NCBI GenBank assembly: GCA_000827325.1
Contig: KN832879.1
Location: 868,001 to 932,000, forward strand
DNA from: Oidiodendron maius Zn
Lineage: Eukaryota; Ascomycota; Leotiomycetes; Myxotrichaceae
Direction: 5' to 3'
Length of the DNA: 64,000 nucleotides
Notes under the pieces: generated by a model
Told to the model about the DNA's origin: nothing
The model's database searches: none
Seen by the model: the letters and a program-made list of their open reading frames with translations, nothing else
Shown here: positions 1-11,513 of the stretch, piece by piece
Numbering within the stretch: the first letter of the stretch is position 1
Layout of the letters: each line of letters opens with the position of its first letter
Translations under genes and position numbers: made by a program

Positions 1-1137
1 CATCCATCACATCCCTGGCGGTTACAATTCCTAAAGGCACTCCATGAGGTGTGCCTCTCTCCGTTACCAGAGCCATTTGAACCTTTCTATCCCGAAAAAC
101 ACTGAATGTTTTCTGGCAGCTCGCATCCGGTGGAATAACGGGCAGGCGGTCAAGTGAAAGCTGCCCCACTGTAACTTCGTCCAGGTTGTTCAGAGCAACA
201 AGCGACTTGACGGACAGTACGCCTACAAAGGTTGCTGGATAGTCACGTAAATGAACTGGGATATTGCTGTGGCCTGCAGTGAGAATGCTGCTCTGTGCCA
301 CATCGTCAAGATAATCATCGAAGCTTAGAGTGAAGACCTTGGAGATCGGGGTCATTATCGATGAGATCGGCGTGTCGTTTAGATCAAGTACTGAGGATAT
401 GACGGCAACTTCTTCTCGATTTAGTCGCTCCGCCGATGGATAACCACGGCGTTCGTGAATCTCGGCGAGGCTTTTGAAGCCGGCTCTGTTGAAGAATGCC
501 CCATGGGTCGTCCCAAGTAAAACATCAAGTAGCATAGCTATAGGGTAGGCCACAGGATACAAGCCATACATGACGTAGACAACATATCTACGGTTGGGTC
601 AGATGTGCCGTCAGATACGAATGCATTAATATTCTTTACCTTGATGACCAAGCTCCAATTGCTAGACCATGTTTTGCACAGACACTTTGGGGAATTATCT
701 CCCCAAAAATCACGATCAAGATCGTAGACACGAGCACAGCAAACCATCCGCCTTTCACATCTTGATCTAAGACAATAGGTAATGTTTCATTCGTGATAAC
801 ATTACCTAGCAGAAGGGACACCAGGACCCAATGCCTGCCGAGCTGGAGGACCTTCAAGACCTTCAATGCATCTCTCCTGTCATTTCCATTGCCGGATTCT
901 GCAATGACTTGGAGATGCACTTGGTCTTGGCCCATAAACCTATAGCTGCAGTGAGTATTCGATTCTGTCAGACTCGGTGGACACTTACGCCAGAGTCAAT
1001 CCTGCGAAGAGCCCCCCTAAGAGTACGAGAAAGATCGAAAGACCTCCATTGAGGCAATAAAACAGCACATTCGTAAGCTTGGAACGCGTCACGATATTAT
1101 GCACGGTCTCCCGGACTAACAGGCTAAGCGGCGCATC
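1..1137 (-). CDS. CNNM/Mam3-type DUF21-CBS membrane protein, partial (C-terminus outside window)
   Basis: The reverse strand encodes a DUF21 transmembrane domain followed by CBS-type sequence, the architecture of yeast Mam3 and animal CNNM proteins, which act in divalent-metal (Mg/Mn) homeostasis at vacuolar or plasma membranes. The first readable exon (about 1137-990) ends in FAGLTLA. An intron (about 990-948) joins it to [17 protein letters not shown], the hallmark DUF21 'GLTL-MG-D' motif. A hydrophobic segment then ends in [21 protein letters not shown] second intron lies near 653-597, and the following exon gives [19 protein letters not shown] and the CBS pair ([42 protein letters not shown]) up to base 1. 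The 5' end is uncertain: I could not join the reading frame at 1189-1485 in phase. The gene continues beyond the left edge. Confidence 0.85.
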
Positions 1138-2204
1138 AGTCTATGAAGATGTCTACTTCTCGGCCCAGTCAGAAAAAAATACCACAACTCACTTCATATC
1201 AGTCGTGTCGACGTGACTCTGCAGGATTGGCATGCCGCCAAAGATTCTAAGGAATGAGACACGACAATGGAAATAAATTCGGGGCGTGGTGCCGGTACCC
1301 CATTTTACAGCAATTTCGCTTAAGACGTCAAATCTGATCTTGGCCGCGTATATCGATCTCTCACCCCTTATTGGACCAGCATCTCGGAACACGAGAGCAT
1401 AAGCTTCCTGTGCACTCTTTCCCGGGTGCATCACAAAAGACGCATATATCGCCTGCTTCCTAAGTTTCAGACGAAGTAGGAGCAAGTACTTCCCACAGTT
1501 CCGTCATGCCAAGTGCTCGCACAGTCATGCTGACCCCCTTTTCCGCCGAATCATCTCTATGGAATCCACCATCTAGAGCTAACGTCCTGACTCGTCGGCC
1601 AAAGTGCATATAATTGCTGGGCTTAAATGTGAATATTTGCCAGAATTCAACCTACAAAATCCCTCATACACTTTTTTCGAGATCTCCAGCTTATCGTCGC
1701 GCTAAAGAGAAAATCCCTCATTTCGCCAGATATGAGGCATGCTGGTGAGATGACAAGTGGGGTGCTCACGGTTTCTGATTTTCCTCATTATTTCGAAATG
1801 CTTTCAATCTGTAGTAATCGAGGCGCGATTGCCTGATCATTGTCCAGCAGAAGTGACGACCACTTATGTAGATGTCATCGCAAGCATACTTCCGCACCGA
1901 TACCTAATTGAGCCGATGAGGAATTACTACCAAATATTCGACACCACATCATAAAGAGACTTTCTCAGTCTGCCATCCAAATGTCAAATCGTCAGGTCGC
2001 AGGCGGAGATGGCAGTCCCAGGTAGCTGAGAGGGAAAGACAGGGACATCTAGGCATGTCGTACCCTGTTATTTTAATCTGAGCCATAGAGCTGTTTCCTA
2101 TTCGCGTTTTTCGGGACAATTTCCTAACAGCCTTTGTACCGGACTACGTACATTGGTTGGACATCGATGCCAGCTTATTGAATGGCTCAACGGAGCAGCA
2201 AACG
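1138..2204. other. intergenic; possible 5' exon of the CNNM gene unresolved
   Basis: No convincing gene. A reverse-strand open frame at 1189-1485 sits where the CNNM leader would be, but its splice phase does not agree with the downstream exon and its translation is not recognisable. The rest, between two genes transcribed in the same direction, shows nothing identifiable. Confidence 0.4.
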
Positions 2205-3737
2205 CTATAAGTCAAAATTTAACCAAGAGGGCAAACGAAACGCCAAACCGCCATTGCGACGAGCGATTAAGAACACTATAACAACAAGCGGGATTGCCAC
2301 CGCGAAGTAAATCCAAAACCCCTGCTTCCCTGGCTCAAGATCCCCACTCATGCTGAAAAGACCAGATACAAACGTCAGCGGGACGAATATAAGCGCCAGA
2401 TATGATAGCCGCGTAATACTTTTTGCCTCGGCAAACGAACGTCTGCTCTCTACTATCTGGACAAAGGACGTGAGAACAGGTAAGATAGCCTCAAAGCGGC
2501 GGCCATAGACCTCAATTCTCGTGACAACATGCGCGATGTCGTCAAGCAGAGACTCCCAGGGTTCCGAGTCGCGGTCTGTGGACAGATGGGATCTTATAGT
2601 GTCAGTAAGGGCATGCAATTTGTGTACTGAGTCGGTGGTGCGGCGGCGCCAGCTTTGGAGTTCCCGGACGTTGGATTCTAGGACGCCGAGCTCAGAGGCG
2701 GTGACAGAGAGGGTGCTGGTGGAGTCCTCAAGATTTTCGATGGAGAAGAGCATTAGATTGGCGAAGTTCATCCATTCAGCTACGAGAACCTGAAGTGGGT
2801 AGTAGGAGATGGAAAGTAGGGTGGGAGATTGAGGGTCGAAAAGAGAAAGTGGAAGGAACTCGTTCATCCAGTAGTAGACTACATCATCAAGCAGGGAGCT
2901 TTGTGGTGGGCCATACACATTGTTGTAACTGCTGTCAGAGAACACTCCAGTGGATGTGAAGTCATGATATCCGCCTTGGAATGGCTCAGAGCGTATAATT
3001 ATGGGAGTTGGATCCCGCTCTTGTCCTCTTTCATCAATGAAAAATGTATTTCTCTGTGGAGGGTCGACGAGAACTAACCCTAGAAGCATAGGTCAATAAA
3101 TAACAGTAAAGAAAGGCTTACCTAAGGTTTACTTACCTACCCAGGGTCTACTCCCTTTCCTGCTCATGAACGAGGAGAAGGAGCGCTGTGACATCCCTAT
3201 GGACATTCCCTTGAAGCTTGAGAAGCAAGATGCTTTTCGCCGCACGTTTCCGTCGCAGGATAACATTCGAGGAATTGAGTTGCCCTCAAAAGAAAGCGGC
3301 CGATGTGAAACGGCCTTAATGAACTTTAGGCGCTTTATTGTGGAAGGGAATAGTCGCACATCTGGTAGTTGAGCTGTCTTCTCCGACCGAAGAGTATAAA
3401 GGTGTGATGCGAAGAAAAGAGGCTCGATTTCCAGTGAAGATCCAAGAAGTTCAATGATATCCGTCGTAAGGTCTTCGACGATTATTATTCTTCCTAGCAG
3501 ATCCACGCTGTCCTCGTCTTGATTCTGCATTATTCGAGTAAGATTTTCCAAATCTAGATTCCTAAACTGTAGTTTCGTTTTAGTTGAAAATTCTAGACAT
3601 ACGAGTCGACAAGGATGGCGTTGGGAAAATCTGTTCATGTAGAATTTGGACAGGTTTTGGAGGCATGGATATCGCCGGCATTGACTGAGGATAATTTTTA
3701 GGTACGCCGGTAGAGGTTCTTGGCGTGGTGCTTCCAT
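2205..3737 (-). CDS. CorA-like membrane protein (fungal CorA/Mg2+-transporter-like family)
   Basis: Two exons (3737-3137 and 3079-2205) joined by a 57-nt intron with GTAAGT and TTCTAG ends give a 491-residue protein in phase. The N-terminal half has the typical fungal CorA-like opening (HPCRLVCLEFSTKT, then IIIVEDLTTDIIELLGSSL, FFASHLYTL). A long helical stalk follows, and the C-terminus has two membrane helices (YLALIFVPLTFVSGLF and FWIYFAVAIPLVVIVFLIA). True CorA channels carry a GMN motif after the first helix. Here the loop reads SGLFSMSGD, so the selectivity motif is missing and Mg2+ transport should not be assumed. This degenerate loop is common in the expanded fungal CorA-like families, whose function is unknown. 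Confidence 0.8.
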
Positions 3738-4634
3738 TTTGGCATGTTCAGTATGGAGGGTTCGAGGGGACTCAAAAAAGCACGGCCAGATTTTTGGGAG
3801 GAGCTACAGCCTTCTAGATATTGGGAGTCTCTGATTATATGCTGTACTTCTGTCCCGTCGGGCGGCATACGAGCCTCGCGGTCTGTGCGAGACGGCCCAA
3901 AGGGATTTGCTGTTCATATCCGCAGGGCGTCGCCAAGCTTCTATCTGGCTCTGATTAAGGCAGCAGCTCAACTGCAGACGGAATCAGCCGAAGGAAAAGA
4001 AATATTTTGGGTCTGGTGATATACACGATTTTCCGCTAATGTCAAGGTTTACGAGTAGAATACACTGAACTCAATACGGACGCCAACTACAGTAGGGTCA
4101 GTAATACCACTAAAGATATTACGATACTAGGTTAATTATATAAAAGTGCTTTCATTGAGTGCATAGAGCCTAAGCAAATACCTTCTTCCCCAGGGGAGAT
4201 ATACACTTCAGGTTAGGCTTCAATCCTCTAAGTTTGGTATCAACCATAAAAGCAATCCCTGATAACTTAAGTTAACGTTAAGTTAATACTTGCCACGTTC
4301 ATACTCGCGCGTCATTCTCGGAAAACGGGTTCAAGCATAAGTCTTATTAACCCTTTCGGATATTAGGGAGCGAAATACGACCATTTCCCGGGAAATGTCA
4401 AGAGCCGTACAGGAACATTGAATTCGACAAACCTTGAGAGTCGAGACAACTGAGAAACTGTAAATTTGGTTGTAGGAGAGATATCTCCCGGCATAATGGA
4501 ACGTGTTGGGGTCACTATTGTGAAATTTTCGTTTGATAAAGAAAGATTGAAGTGTTCATATTAGAGCGTTCAGCTTGCCAAGAGTAGGGAAACTTGCAGG
4601 AGCCTAAAAGATATATATACTTAACAGTACATGC
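3738..4634. other. intergenic, nothing recognised
   Basis: About 0.9 kb between two reverse-strand genes. The forward open frame at 3720-4019 overlaps the CorA-like start and has no recognisable domain. No RNA gene or repeat was seen. Confidence 0.5.
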
Positions 4635-6077
4635 CTAGCTCGACGATTCCGCGCTTGCTGCCGCCCTCTTCTTATTTTCCTCCTTCAGCTTATTCATACC
4701 CATCTTGATCATTGGTGCGTTCATAAGGTCTTCCCAACTGTGCACCATCTTTGCCTGCATCACAGAGATGGGAATCTCCTTTAATGTACGTGCCCTCATG
4801 TCCTCCTCATATTCCCGGATCGCTTCGTTCAAGCTTTTCTTACCATCTCTAGCAGCAGTCAACTCCCCGACAAGACGGGCAGCATCCTCCAATGCGTTAT
4901 TCAACCCTTGGCCACGATGTGGAGGCATGGCGTGCGCGGCATCCCCGGCAAGAGTCACGTTTCCCCCAAGAACATCTGACCAAGACATCGAGGGCGTGAA
5001 CATCGTCGTTCGATCAATGCCAAAGGTCAGATCATCTGGGATCTCCAGCGCCCCGCTGCGCCACGGCTCTGCGTACTCCTCCGCCTTGCTCTTGAAAAAA
5101 GCCGTGCGCGAAGCCTGGTCCGGCAGGTCCTCCGGACGGGGTGCGCCGATCCATGAGAGGATGTTCTGGAAGAGCCACGTTTCCGGGCGGCCCGGATCCT
5201 TGACGTCCTGGATCGACTGCCAAAACATGGTGCCTTGGGTCGGGTGGTAGCTGTTTTTGAAGCAAGGGTGCTTGGTTCGCAGGAGCTTTGCCGTATCGGC
5301 TGAGTATGCACAGCTGATATTGATCATGTTGATGTCGATATCCTCAAGCTTAGCAACGTCTTTCCCTAGCAGGACTTCACGCACAATTGATTTGGCGCCG
5401 TCACAACCCACGATTATGGTGCCTTGGGCTGACGTGCCGTCCGCGAAGGAACCTATCACCTGGGGCCCATCTGACGAGATTGACTTGAGCTCCTTCCCAT
5501 ACTGCAGTACCAATTAGCGTGATTACAATTGTATTTAGTCAATTAGAGTAGATACTTGCCTGCACATTGATCCCCTCGCTCAAGAAATTCCGCAGCTTCC
5601 GCCGAGAAATTCTCCGTGGCTGTTCTCCAGGCATATCGAACAGCTTCTCACCAGTTTTACCATTGTAGTGTGGGAGTGTGAGATCATTATCTCCGTAGAA
5701 TGGGTCACAGCATATTTCGTTCAATCGTGTGTGCATGGCTGGGGGAATGCATTTGGAGATAAAGCTGCTCCCCCAGTGCAGGGTCATTCCCCATTCTCGA
5801 GGTCGAGTCTGATATGACGACGAGTCTTCTCGTTCGTAAACTGTGGACTTGATGCCATTCTGGAAAGAACCCATCGATAAATTAGTATGTGCGATGTGGA
5901 TATTATTGTACGGAGAAGTCGGTGGTCAAGATAATCGTACCTGTTTTAGGCCTTGAGCAAGGAGCAGACCAGTTGAGCCTTCATGAGATTAGAAATATAA
6001 ACTCTTATACTCCGAATCGGTAAGGAAGGCTTACCAGCTCCGATAATGAGAACATGGAAGTCTTCCAGATCAGCCAT
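4635..6077 (-). CDS. FAD-dependent aromatic monooxygenase (PHBH fold)
   Basis: Four exons (6077-6035, 5978-5941, 5859-5560, 5501-4635) add up in phase to 415 residues. The start MADLEDFHVLIIGAG-STGLLLAQ is the Rossmann GxGxxG that binds the FAD ADP moiety. Further on are the DG motif (IIVGCDGAKSIVRE) and the second FAD motif (LAGDAAHAMPPHRGQGLNNA), both standard for class A flavin monooxygenases that hydroxylate aromatic or polyketide-like substrates using NAD(P)H. The third intron begins GCAAGT and ends CTGCAG, a GC-AG intron. The others are GT-AG. The gene is divergent from the LaeA-like methyltransferase at 8280, with a transposon in the shared upstream region. The substrate is unknown. 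All key motifs are intact. Confidence 0.9.
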
Positions 6078-6697
6078 AATCTATATAGATATATATGCTA
6101 TCGCAAAGACAAAGGAAGAAGAAACCGTTGGATGTGATGTAACACGGGGGCGGGGAGGCGGGGATCAACAGCTTATGAGGGGCCGACCGCACAGGCAGTT
6201 CATTCGCGCCGAGCCGGTGTTGGAACCACCTTGTGAGCTAGTGGAAGAATAGAATAGCTTGGAGCAACTGAATCCTGGTGCGGTCTAGTTGGAGAAAACC
6301 CCCCCAGGTTCAGTGCGCCCATGTAAGCGGGTTGGATGCTATAGAATTTCTAGATTAACTATTTGTAGCAACATATGCCTGACTTAGCGGGGATAATATT
6401 CCGTACATGCTGCATCCCAGGAATGGCCACATGGAAAAGTGTTAGTGCTAGCTGTCAAAACATCTCTGGTGCCCAACGATGGGGCGGGGGGTACGGAGCT
6501 GCCAAGCTTTAGTGACCTGGAATGTAGCCTAGCGACTAGTATCCACCGAGCCTCATAGGCATCCCTTCATTGGATCTGTTTTTTATAAGTAGTACGTGCG
6601 TACTTATCAATTGACATAAAACTCTCTCAGGGTTACTATGTTGGAATGCGGGGGCCCTGAAAAGCGGGCGAATTGATCCGCTCTTCCGAGGATTCTA
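6078..6697. promoter_or_regulatory. upstream region of the FAD monooxygenase, cut by a transposon
   Basis: This is the left part of the original intergenic region between the monooxygenase (reverse, start 6077) and the methyltransferase (forward, start 8280). Without the 1.43-kb insertion the two starts would be about 0.77 kb apart, consistent with a shared bidirectional promoter. No specific operator was identified. Confidence 0.4.
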
Positions 6698-6725
6698 CTA
6701 TCCCCCCCCTTGAATAATTGTACAT
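6698..6725. repeat. left terminal inverted repeat of the Tc1-like element
   Basis: 28 bp, exact reverse complement of 8101-8128. A TA dinucleotide lies immediately outside at 6696-6697. Confidence 0.93.
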
Positions 6726-6848
6726 TCCCCACTTTTTATCAACCCCCTGCTTATTTACCTTAGAACCCTCTAGAATACCGGTGTTTTGGCAGAATTTAAG
6801 CAACACCACACACCTAGTATACAGTGTATACAGTTTAATCGTCTCAAT

Positions 6849-7988
6849 TATGGCTTCTCAAGAATCAAACACTACGTGCGAGTCCCTTCCTGAGTCTGAA
6901 ATTCCGACTGAATCTGAACTAGAAGAATTATCCGAGATACCGACTGACTCTCTAGATACAACACGCGATCAGCGCATTGCGATTAAGACTGCACTCTTAT
7001 TCAAGGTCCCTTGGAGCAAAATCAGGCAAGAGCTTCATGTTACAAATCGACAAATACAGTACGCCAATCGTCATAGGGCTACTCCTCAAAAGAAGAAGAG
7101 ATGCGGCACAAAGGCTAAGCTCTCTACGCCTCAAAAGAAGGCACTAGAGGAATGGCTACTTGAATCCCCCTCTCGTCGACATATACCTTGGAGGCAAATC
7201 CCTCTTTGTGCTCCCGAATTCAGTGATATTGGCGAGCAGGCAATATATACAGCCATGAAGAGTCTAGGCTATTGTCGGCGTGTTGCCAAAAGAAAGGGCT
7301 TCTCGGATGACCCTGAAGTCATGCGCCAGAGACTTGAATTCGCACGCCAGGCTATTAACTGGTCGCAAGAGAGGCTGTATTCTCAAAATCTTTTTCAGAC
7401 GAGGTGTGGGCAATGGGTGGAGCGCATACACTCTCATTTGTGACGATCAAGGAGGACAATAGCGACCGGCTACAGCCAGAGAACTTGCAGCATAAGTACT
7501 CAAAGCGTCCTGCCTGGATGTTTTGGGGTACTCTTGTACGAGGGACAAAGGGACCATGTGTATTTATTGAAAAGGAGTGGGGAAATATAAGTGCAGAGGT
7601 TTACGATACACATGTCTTGAGTCTAGTTGAGGAGTACTGTACTCAAAATCCAGGCTGTTGGTTCATGCAGGACAATGCACCAGCACACCGGTCAATCGAG
7701 ACAAGGATTCATTTACTTGAGCGTCGAATACGCTGGATTCGATGGCCAACATACTCTCCCGACTTGAACCTTATTGAGCATGTCTGGAATTGGATAAAGA
7801 ATTGGATCCAGGAGCATTACTGGCGCGCTAGATATAACCCGTCTAAGATATCGCTGGCTCAATTAAGGCAAATAATACTAGACGCCTGGAATGCAGTACC
7901 AGACTCTTATATTAAGAGCCTTTATGACTCCTGGAGGGCGCGATGCAGAGCAGTTATTGATGCAAATGGAGGGCCGACTCGATACTAG
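6849..7988 (+). pseudogene. Tc1-like transposase (DD34E), one frameshift
   Basis: The reading frame starts at MASQESNT (6849), with an N-terminal helix-turn-helix region (WSKIRQELHVTNRQIQYANR) and a basic linker (TPQKKKR). The catalytic core carries the first Asp in FSDEVWAMGGAHT, the second in WFMQDNAPAHRS and the Glu in SPDLNLIEHVWNW. There are 34 residues between the second Asp and the Glu, the DD34E spacing of the Tc1 family. The frame changes once, in the T-run at about 7391-7395, just before FSDE. One extra T would restore NLFSDE, so this copy looks inactive for its own transposase, although its ends could still be moved in trans. The rest of the coding sequence to the stop after GGPTRY is clean. 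Confidence 0.88.
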
Positions 7989-8100
7989 ACTAGTTCTTAA
8001 TAATATTACTGAATTTAGAAGGCGGTGAACCTGAAATATCCATAAAACACCATGAAATACACTCAAAATAAGGGGGATTCAGTGGCAAATTAAGTGGAGT

Positions 8101-8128
8101 ATGTACAATTATTCAAGGGGGGGGATAG
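8101..8128. repeat. right terminal inverted repeat of the Tc1-like element
   Basis: 28 bp, exact reverse complement of 6698-6725. TA lies immediately outside at 8129-8130. Confidence 0.93.
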
Positions 8129-8279
8129 TAGGTCGTTTATAATGCCGCCGTACGAAGTACTTACAGTTTCATCTCTTTCCCGTCCCGTCATAACCTTATG
8201 CCGTTAGCGGGTGGCAATACTGTTCGACATACGATAACGCATCGTCGCCTCTGATATCGCAAAGACCCCGTGGCCCAAT

Positions 8280-9626
8280 ATGATGACTGGCGAGCAGCAA
8301 GTTATCCCCGACGAGGACGAGGGCATCGATGACTTGTCAGTACTGTTTTTTAAAAGGCACTAGAACCGTGTTTTCGGCTTGTTCGGAATGGGAATGGACG
8401 ACGAAGAGCTGTCGCAATTGAGAAGACTCCATGGCTGATCCGTCACATTTATAAGATCCACAGTTGCATCGTCCACAGTGTCGATCAGGTCAAGTATTAT
8501 GCAGTACCCGGTCGAGCATGGTAGGCAGTATCACGCCTATAAGGATGGCGGCAAGTCTTCCTCGTCTACCATTGTGCAACCTCCACAATGATATAGAAAA
8601 CTAATATCTACTGTGCGATATAGTGTATACTCGCCCCAACGACGATGTCGGTCCCTATTCCCCTTTCATCCTTCACCCAGAAACTAATACTGCTTCCCTT
8701 TGCAGGCCGAACTCGACCGGCTGGACCTCATGCACGCCATGATGTACATTCTCTACGACGGGAAGCTGCACCTCGCCCCCATCCACAACTCGCACCGGGT
8801 CCTCGACGTCGGCGCCGGCAGTGGCATCTGGTGCATCGATTTCGCCGACATATATGCCTCCGCTGAGATTCTGGGTGTCGACCTGAGCGCGAATTTGCCG
8901 ACATTTGTGCCGCCGAATGTGAGATTCGAGGTGGACGATCTAGAAGACGACTGGACGTTTGCATACCCCTTCGACTATATACACTCGAGGTACATGGCGG
9001 GGTCGATAAAAGATTGGCCGAGGCTGATGCAGCAGTGCTTTGAGTTAGTGAAATCTGTATTACAATAGTATATCATTGTCTCCGGAAGTGCAATGCTGAT
9101 ATGGAATTTTACTTCTGCAGGAACATACGGCCCGGAGGATGGGTGGAATTCCAAGACTTCGATATCGATTACTATTCCCAAGACGGCTCGCTCTCGAAAA
9201 CCCACGCCATGAGGCGATGGCTTGACATCGCCTACGGCGCAGAAGAGAATACTCAACGCTCGCTGCGCCCCGGCCCAAAGATCGAGGGCTGGGTGAGGGA
9301 TGCGGGGTTCACCAATGTACAAGTAGTTAAAAATGTGCTTCCTCTGGGGACGTGGCCGAAGGATCCAAAACTAGTTAGTTATCGCCTTTCCTCTGATCCT
9401 CATTTCATTTCCGAGTCGAGCTCCTTTGTTCCCTAAGGCTAACGGAGGACGAAAGAAAATGATAGGTCGATACAACTGGATCCAGCTTTACGAGGGTCTG
9501 CAGGCCATGAGCCTGCGCCTCTTCACACGCTTTCTTGGCTGGGCGCCTGAGGACGTAGAGATGCTCTTGCTAGAGGTGCGAAAGGATCTCAGAGATCCAA
9601 AGATCCATGCTATGTTTGATCAGTGA
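8280..9626 (+). CDS. LaeA-like SAM-dependent methyltransferase
   Basis: A multi-exon gene starting MMTGEQQVIPDEDEGIDDL at 8280. An early exon near 8505-8555 contains EHGRQYHAYKDGG, the N-terminal signature of this family, and is followed by YTRPNDD near 8625. The main exon from 8706 reads AELDRLDLMHAMMYILYDGK, then the SAM-binding motif I HRVLDVGAGSGIWCIDFAD. Later motifs are GVDLSANLPTFVPPNV, DYIHSRYMAGSIKDWP and, after an intron near 9046-9119, NIRPGGWVEFQDFD. Another intron ends near 9461 and the last exon encodes RYNWIQLYEGLQAMS to AMFDQ. LaeA-type enzymes modulate secondary metabolism, but most fungi have many paralogues with unknown substrates. The usual C-terminal 'YVVYGRKP'-like tail is absent, so the end may be cut short or hidden behind an unseen intron. 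The exact splice sites of the first 400 bp are not resolved. Confidence 0.82.
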
Positions 9627-10346
9627 GTGTCTTCTTTGTCTTGATAGTCTTGAACCAGTGCTTTGTATCCCACGCTAAATTTATAAACGTTAAAGTTATA
9701 CGGTTTGGGGCCAGCGACCTGCTGCTGCGCAATGAGAGTTGTGATATGAGGCTTGAAGGGGCGTCATCATATACCAAGTTAAGTTGTATATATGGTTTAT
9801 ATGTAAGTCACTGCTCTTGGATATGACGGGTAAGTTGGCAAAGATTGTTCAAAGATCGCTTGAGCATTTTCAGCATTGCTTGCTTTAGACGCCGGGATGG
9901 GAAGTGTGCAATTAAGGCATCATTGTTTTGTTGCGGAAGGTTACTGGCATTTGAATAGGATGGCGGAACAGTGGCTGCAGTTGTTCAATCGCCTTATCTG
10001 ACGCCTTAATGAGCCCAATTAATATCTATTGCATTTGTGGGTCCCAGATGCGAAACATGATGGTTCTCGATGTTGGAAAATGATTGATGGTTCATATACA
10101 ATTGTGGGTTTCACGTGTAACGCGACCCTTGACACATTCGTGCCTCATTGTTGCATTGTTGCCTTGGCGCTGCTGCCTTCCATCTTCCATGTCGTAACAG
10201 GCAGAAATCTCTTTTAACAAAAGGTATCTTGACTTGCGCCGAATCTCTTCTACGTGAATAACCATACGCGCATCTCACAGTGATTACGAGCCTGACAACC
10301 TACGTTTCTCCAGCAGCTCTCTGACAACATAGTCCCTGGTGATATC
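9627..10346. other. intergenic, nothing recognised
   Basis: Spacer between the methyltransferase and the F-box-like gene. Open frames here are short and lack domains. A missing last exon of the methyltransferase could lie just after 9627 but could not be identified. Confidence 0.4.
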
Positions 10347-11513
10347 ATGGCCCTTGACAACAGCACCCAAGTTCCAAATACCGATGTAAATGAGGATATG
10401 GGGGCTGCTGCATCCCGGCAAGGTGTAAACTTTGTCGAGTTCGACCAGGCAAGATGTCTGCCCCAGACCGAGAGCGTCCTCTTCAGTTCATTTCCGGGAG
10501 AAATCCGCGACCTCATATTTTACTATGCCCTCTGTGACTACGAGGACACGAATAAGCTCTATGATCAGAACACCTGCTACCGTCGCCCTGGTTACTTTGC
10601 ACCACGCCGCGTCGATACAGCGCTGCTCAGAACATGTCAGCGCATCTATCGCGAGGCCTGGTTCCTGCCGTGGACGAACCGACAACACACTTTCTTCCTA
10701 ACCCACCATGATCGATGCCCCGTTCGCGCAGTCACTCAAGAAGAGATGAACTGGACCCTACGTCACATAGCTGACAAGCATGGAGAGACCGAGATCGAAC
10801 ACATCCGCGTCTTCCCACAGCTCTATCGCATTGAAGATGGGATCGACCTACAGAAAATCAACGACTGGGCGCACTTTAGCCCGCGCCGATTTACCATTAC
10901 CATCCGTCATACGGACTGGTGGTACTGGGAGTCGGACCAACCTCTACGGATTGACAGCCGATTCGTCAATTCCTGTCGCTTCCCAGACTCTGTGCGTGAG
11001 CTGCGCTTCGAGCTCGAGAGCCTTGAGAGAAAGAAAGACCAGATTAACTTTATAGCAAAGGAGATGATGGAGAAATGGCAGTTCCAGCGTAAGGATGGGA
11101 CGCGCCTTTCGGCGAAGAATTCGGAGATCTCTGTGACGCAGTGGTCGGGCAGTTCGACTTGGAACGGGGAGCGGTGGCTCAGGGATGAGTCGAGGGCCGA
11201 TACGCTGGATTATTACGTTCTGAGCATCGCCTTCACACCTATCGTGAAAGGCTCGCCTGATGAAGTCCCCGAGATCAATTATTCGCCCTCACTGAGGGTA
11301 GAGAACCACACGCCTCTGACTTCCTTCAGGCCGCATATCTCAACGGCAACTCTGGAAGCCGCGCAGATCCCCCCGGGTACGGCTGCGGAAGATGTCGTAC
11401 GCAGGTGGAATGAGTTTAATAATGGGCGGGTGCGAATGCTTCCCGTTAGAAGACCATTCCTCAGGGGCCTCAGGGGTCTCAGGGGCCCGGCCAACAGCGG
11501 GCCAAGCCAATGA
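10347..11513 (+). CDS. F-box-like / DUF7730-type hypothetical protein
   Basis: A single-exon gene of 388 residues. After a polar N-terminus, residues of about 50-60 read FSSFPGEIRDLIFYYAL, the short F-box-like helix pair that opens a large family of fungal proteins of unknown function. It is followed by the usual 'TALLRTCQRIYREAWFLPW' segment. The middle contains a Trp-rich stretch (WWYWESD) and the C-terminus is basic and proline-rich (RRPFLRGLRGLRG). Such proteins often vary greatly in number between strains. No enzyme motif is visible. The start at 10347 is preferred because the downstream family signature is fully included. Adaptor function in ubiquitin ligases is only an inference from the F-box-like helix. 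Confidence 0.75.
   Translation: MALDNSTQVPNTDVNEDMGAAASRQGVNFVEFDQARCLPQTESVLFSSFPGEIRDLIFYYALCDYEDTNKLYDQNTCYRRPGYFAPRRVDTALLRTCQRIYREAWFLPWTNRQHTFFLTHHDRCPVRAVTQEEMNWTLRHIADKHGETEIEHIRVFPQLYRIEDGIDLQKINDWAHFSPRRFTITIRHTDWWYWESDQPLRIDSRFVNSCRFPDSVRELRFELESLERKKDQINFIAKEMMEKWQFQRKDGTRLSAKNSEISVTQWSGSSTWNGERWLRDESRADTLDYYVLSIAFTPIVKGSPDEVPEINYSPSLRVENHTPLTSFRPHISTATLEAAQIPPGTAAEDVVRRWNEFNNGRVRMLPVRRPFLRGLRGLRGPANSGPSQ

Larger units (their letters stand above)
6698..8128 (+). mobile_element. Tc1/mariner-like DNA transposon with perfect terminal inverted repeats
   Basis: A 1,431-bp element bounded by identical 28-bp inverted repeats (6698-6725 and 8101-8128; each starts CTATC8TTG and ends in TGTACAT) and flanked on both sides by TA, the target-site duplication made by Tc1/mariner elements. 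Inside is a forward transposase gene of the DD34E type. Identical ends and a nearly open transposase suggest a geologically young insertion. It lies about 150 bp upstream of the methyltransferase start and about 620 bp upstream of the monooxygenase start. Confidence 0.92.
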
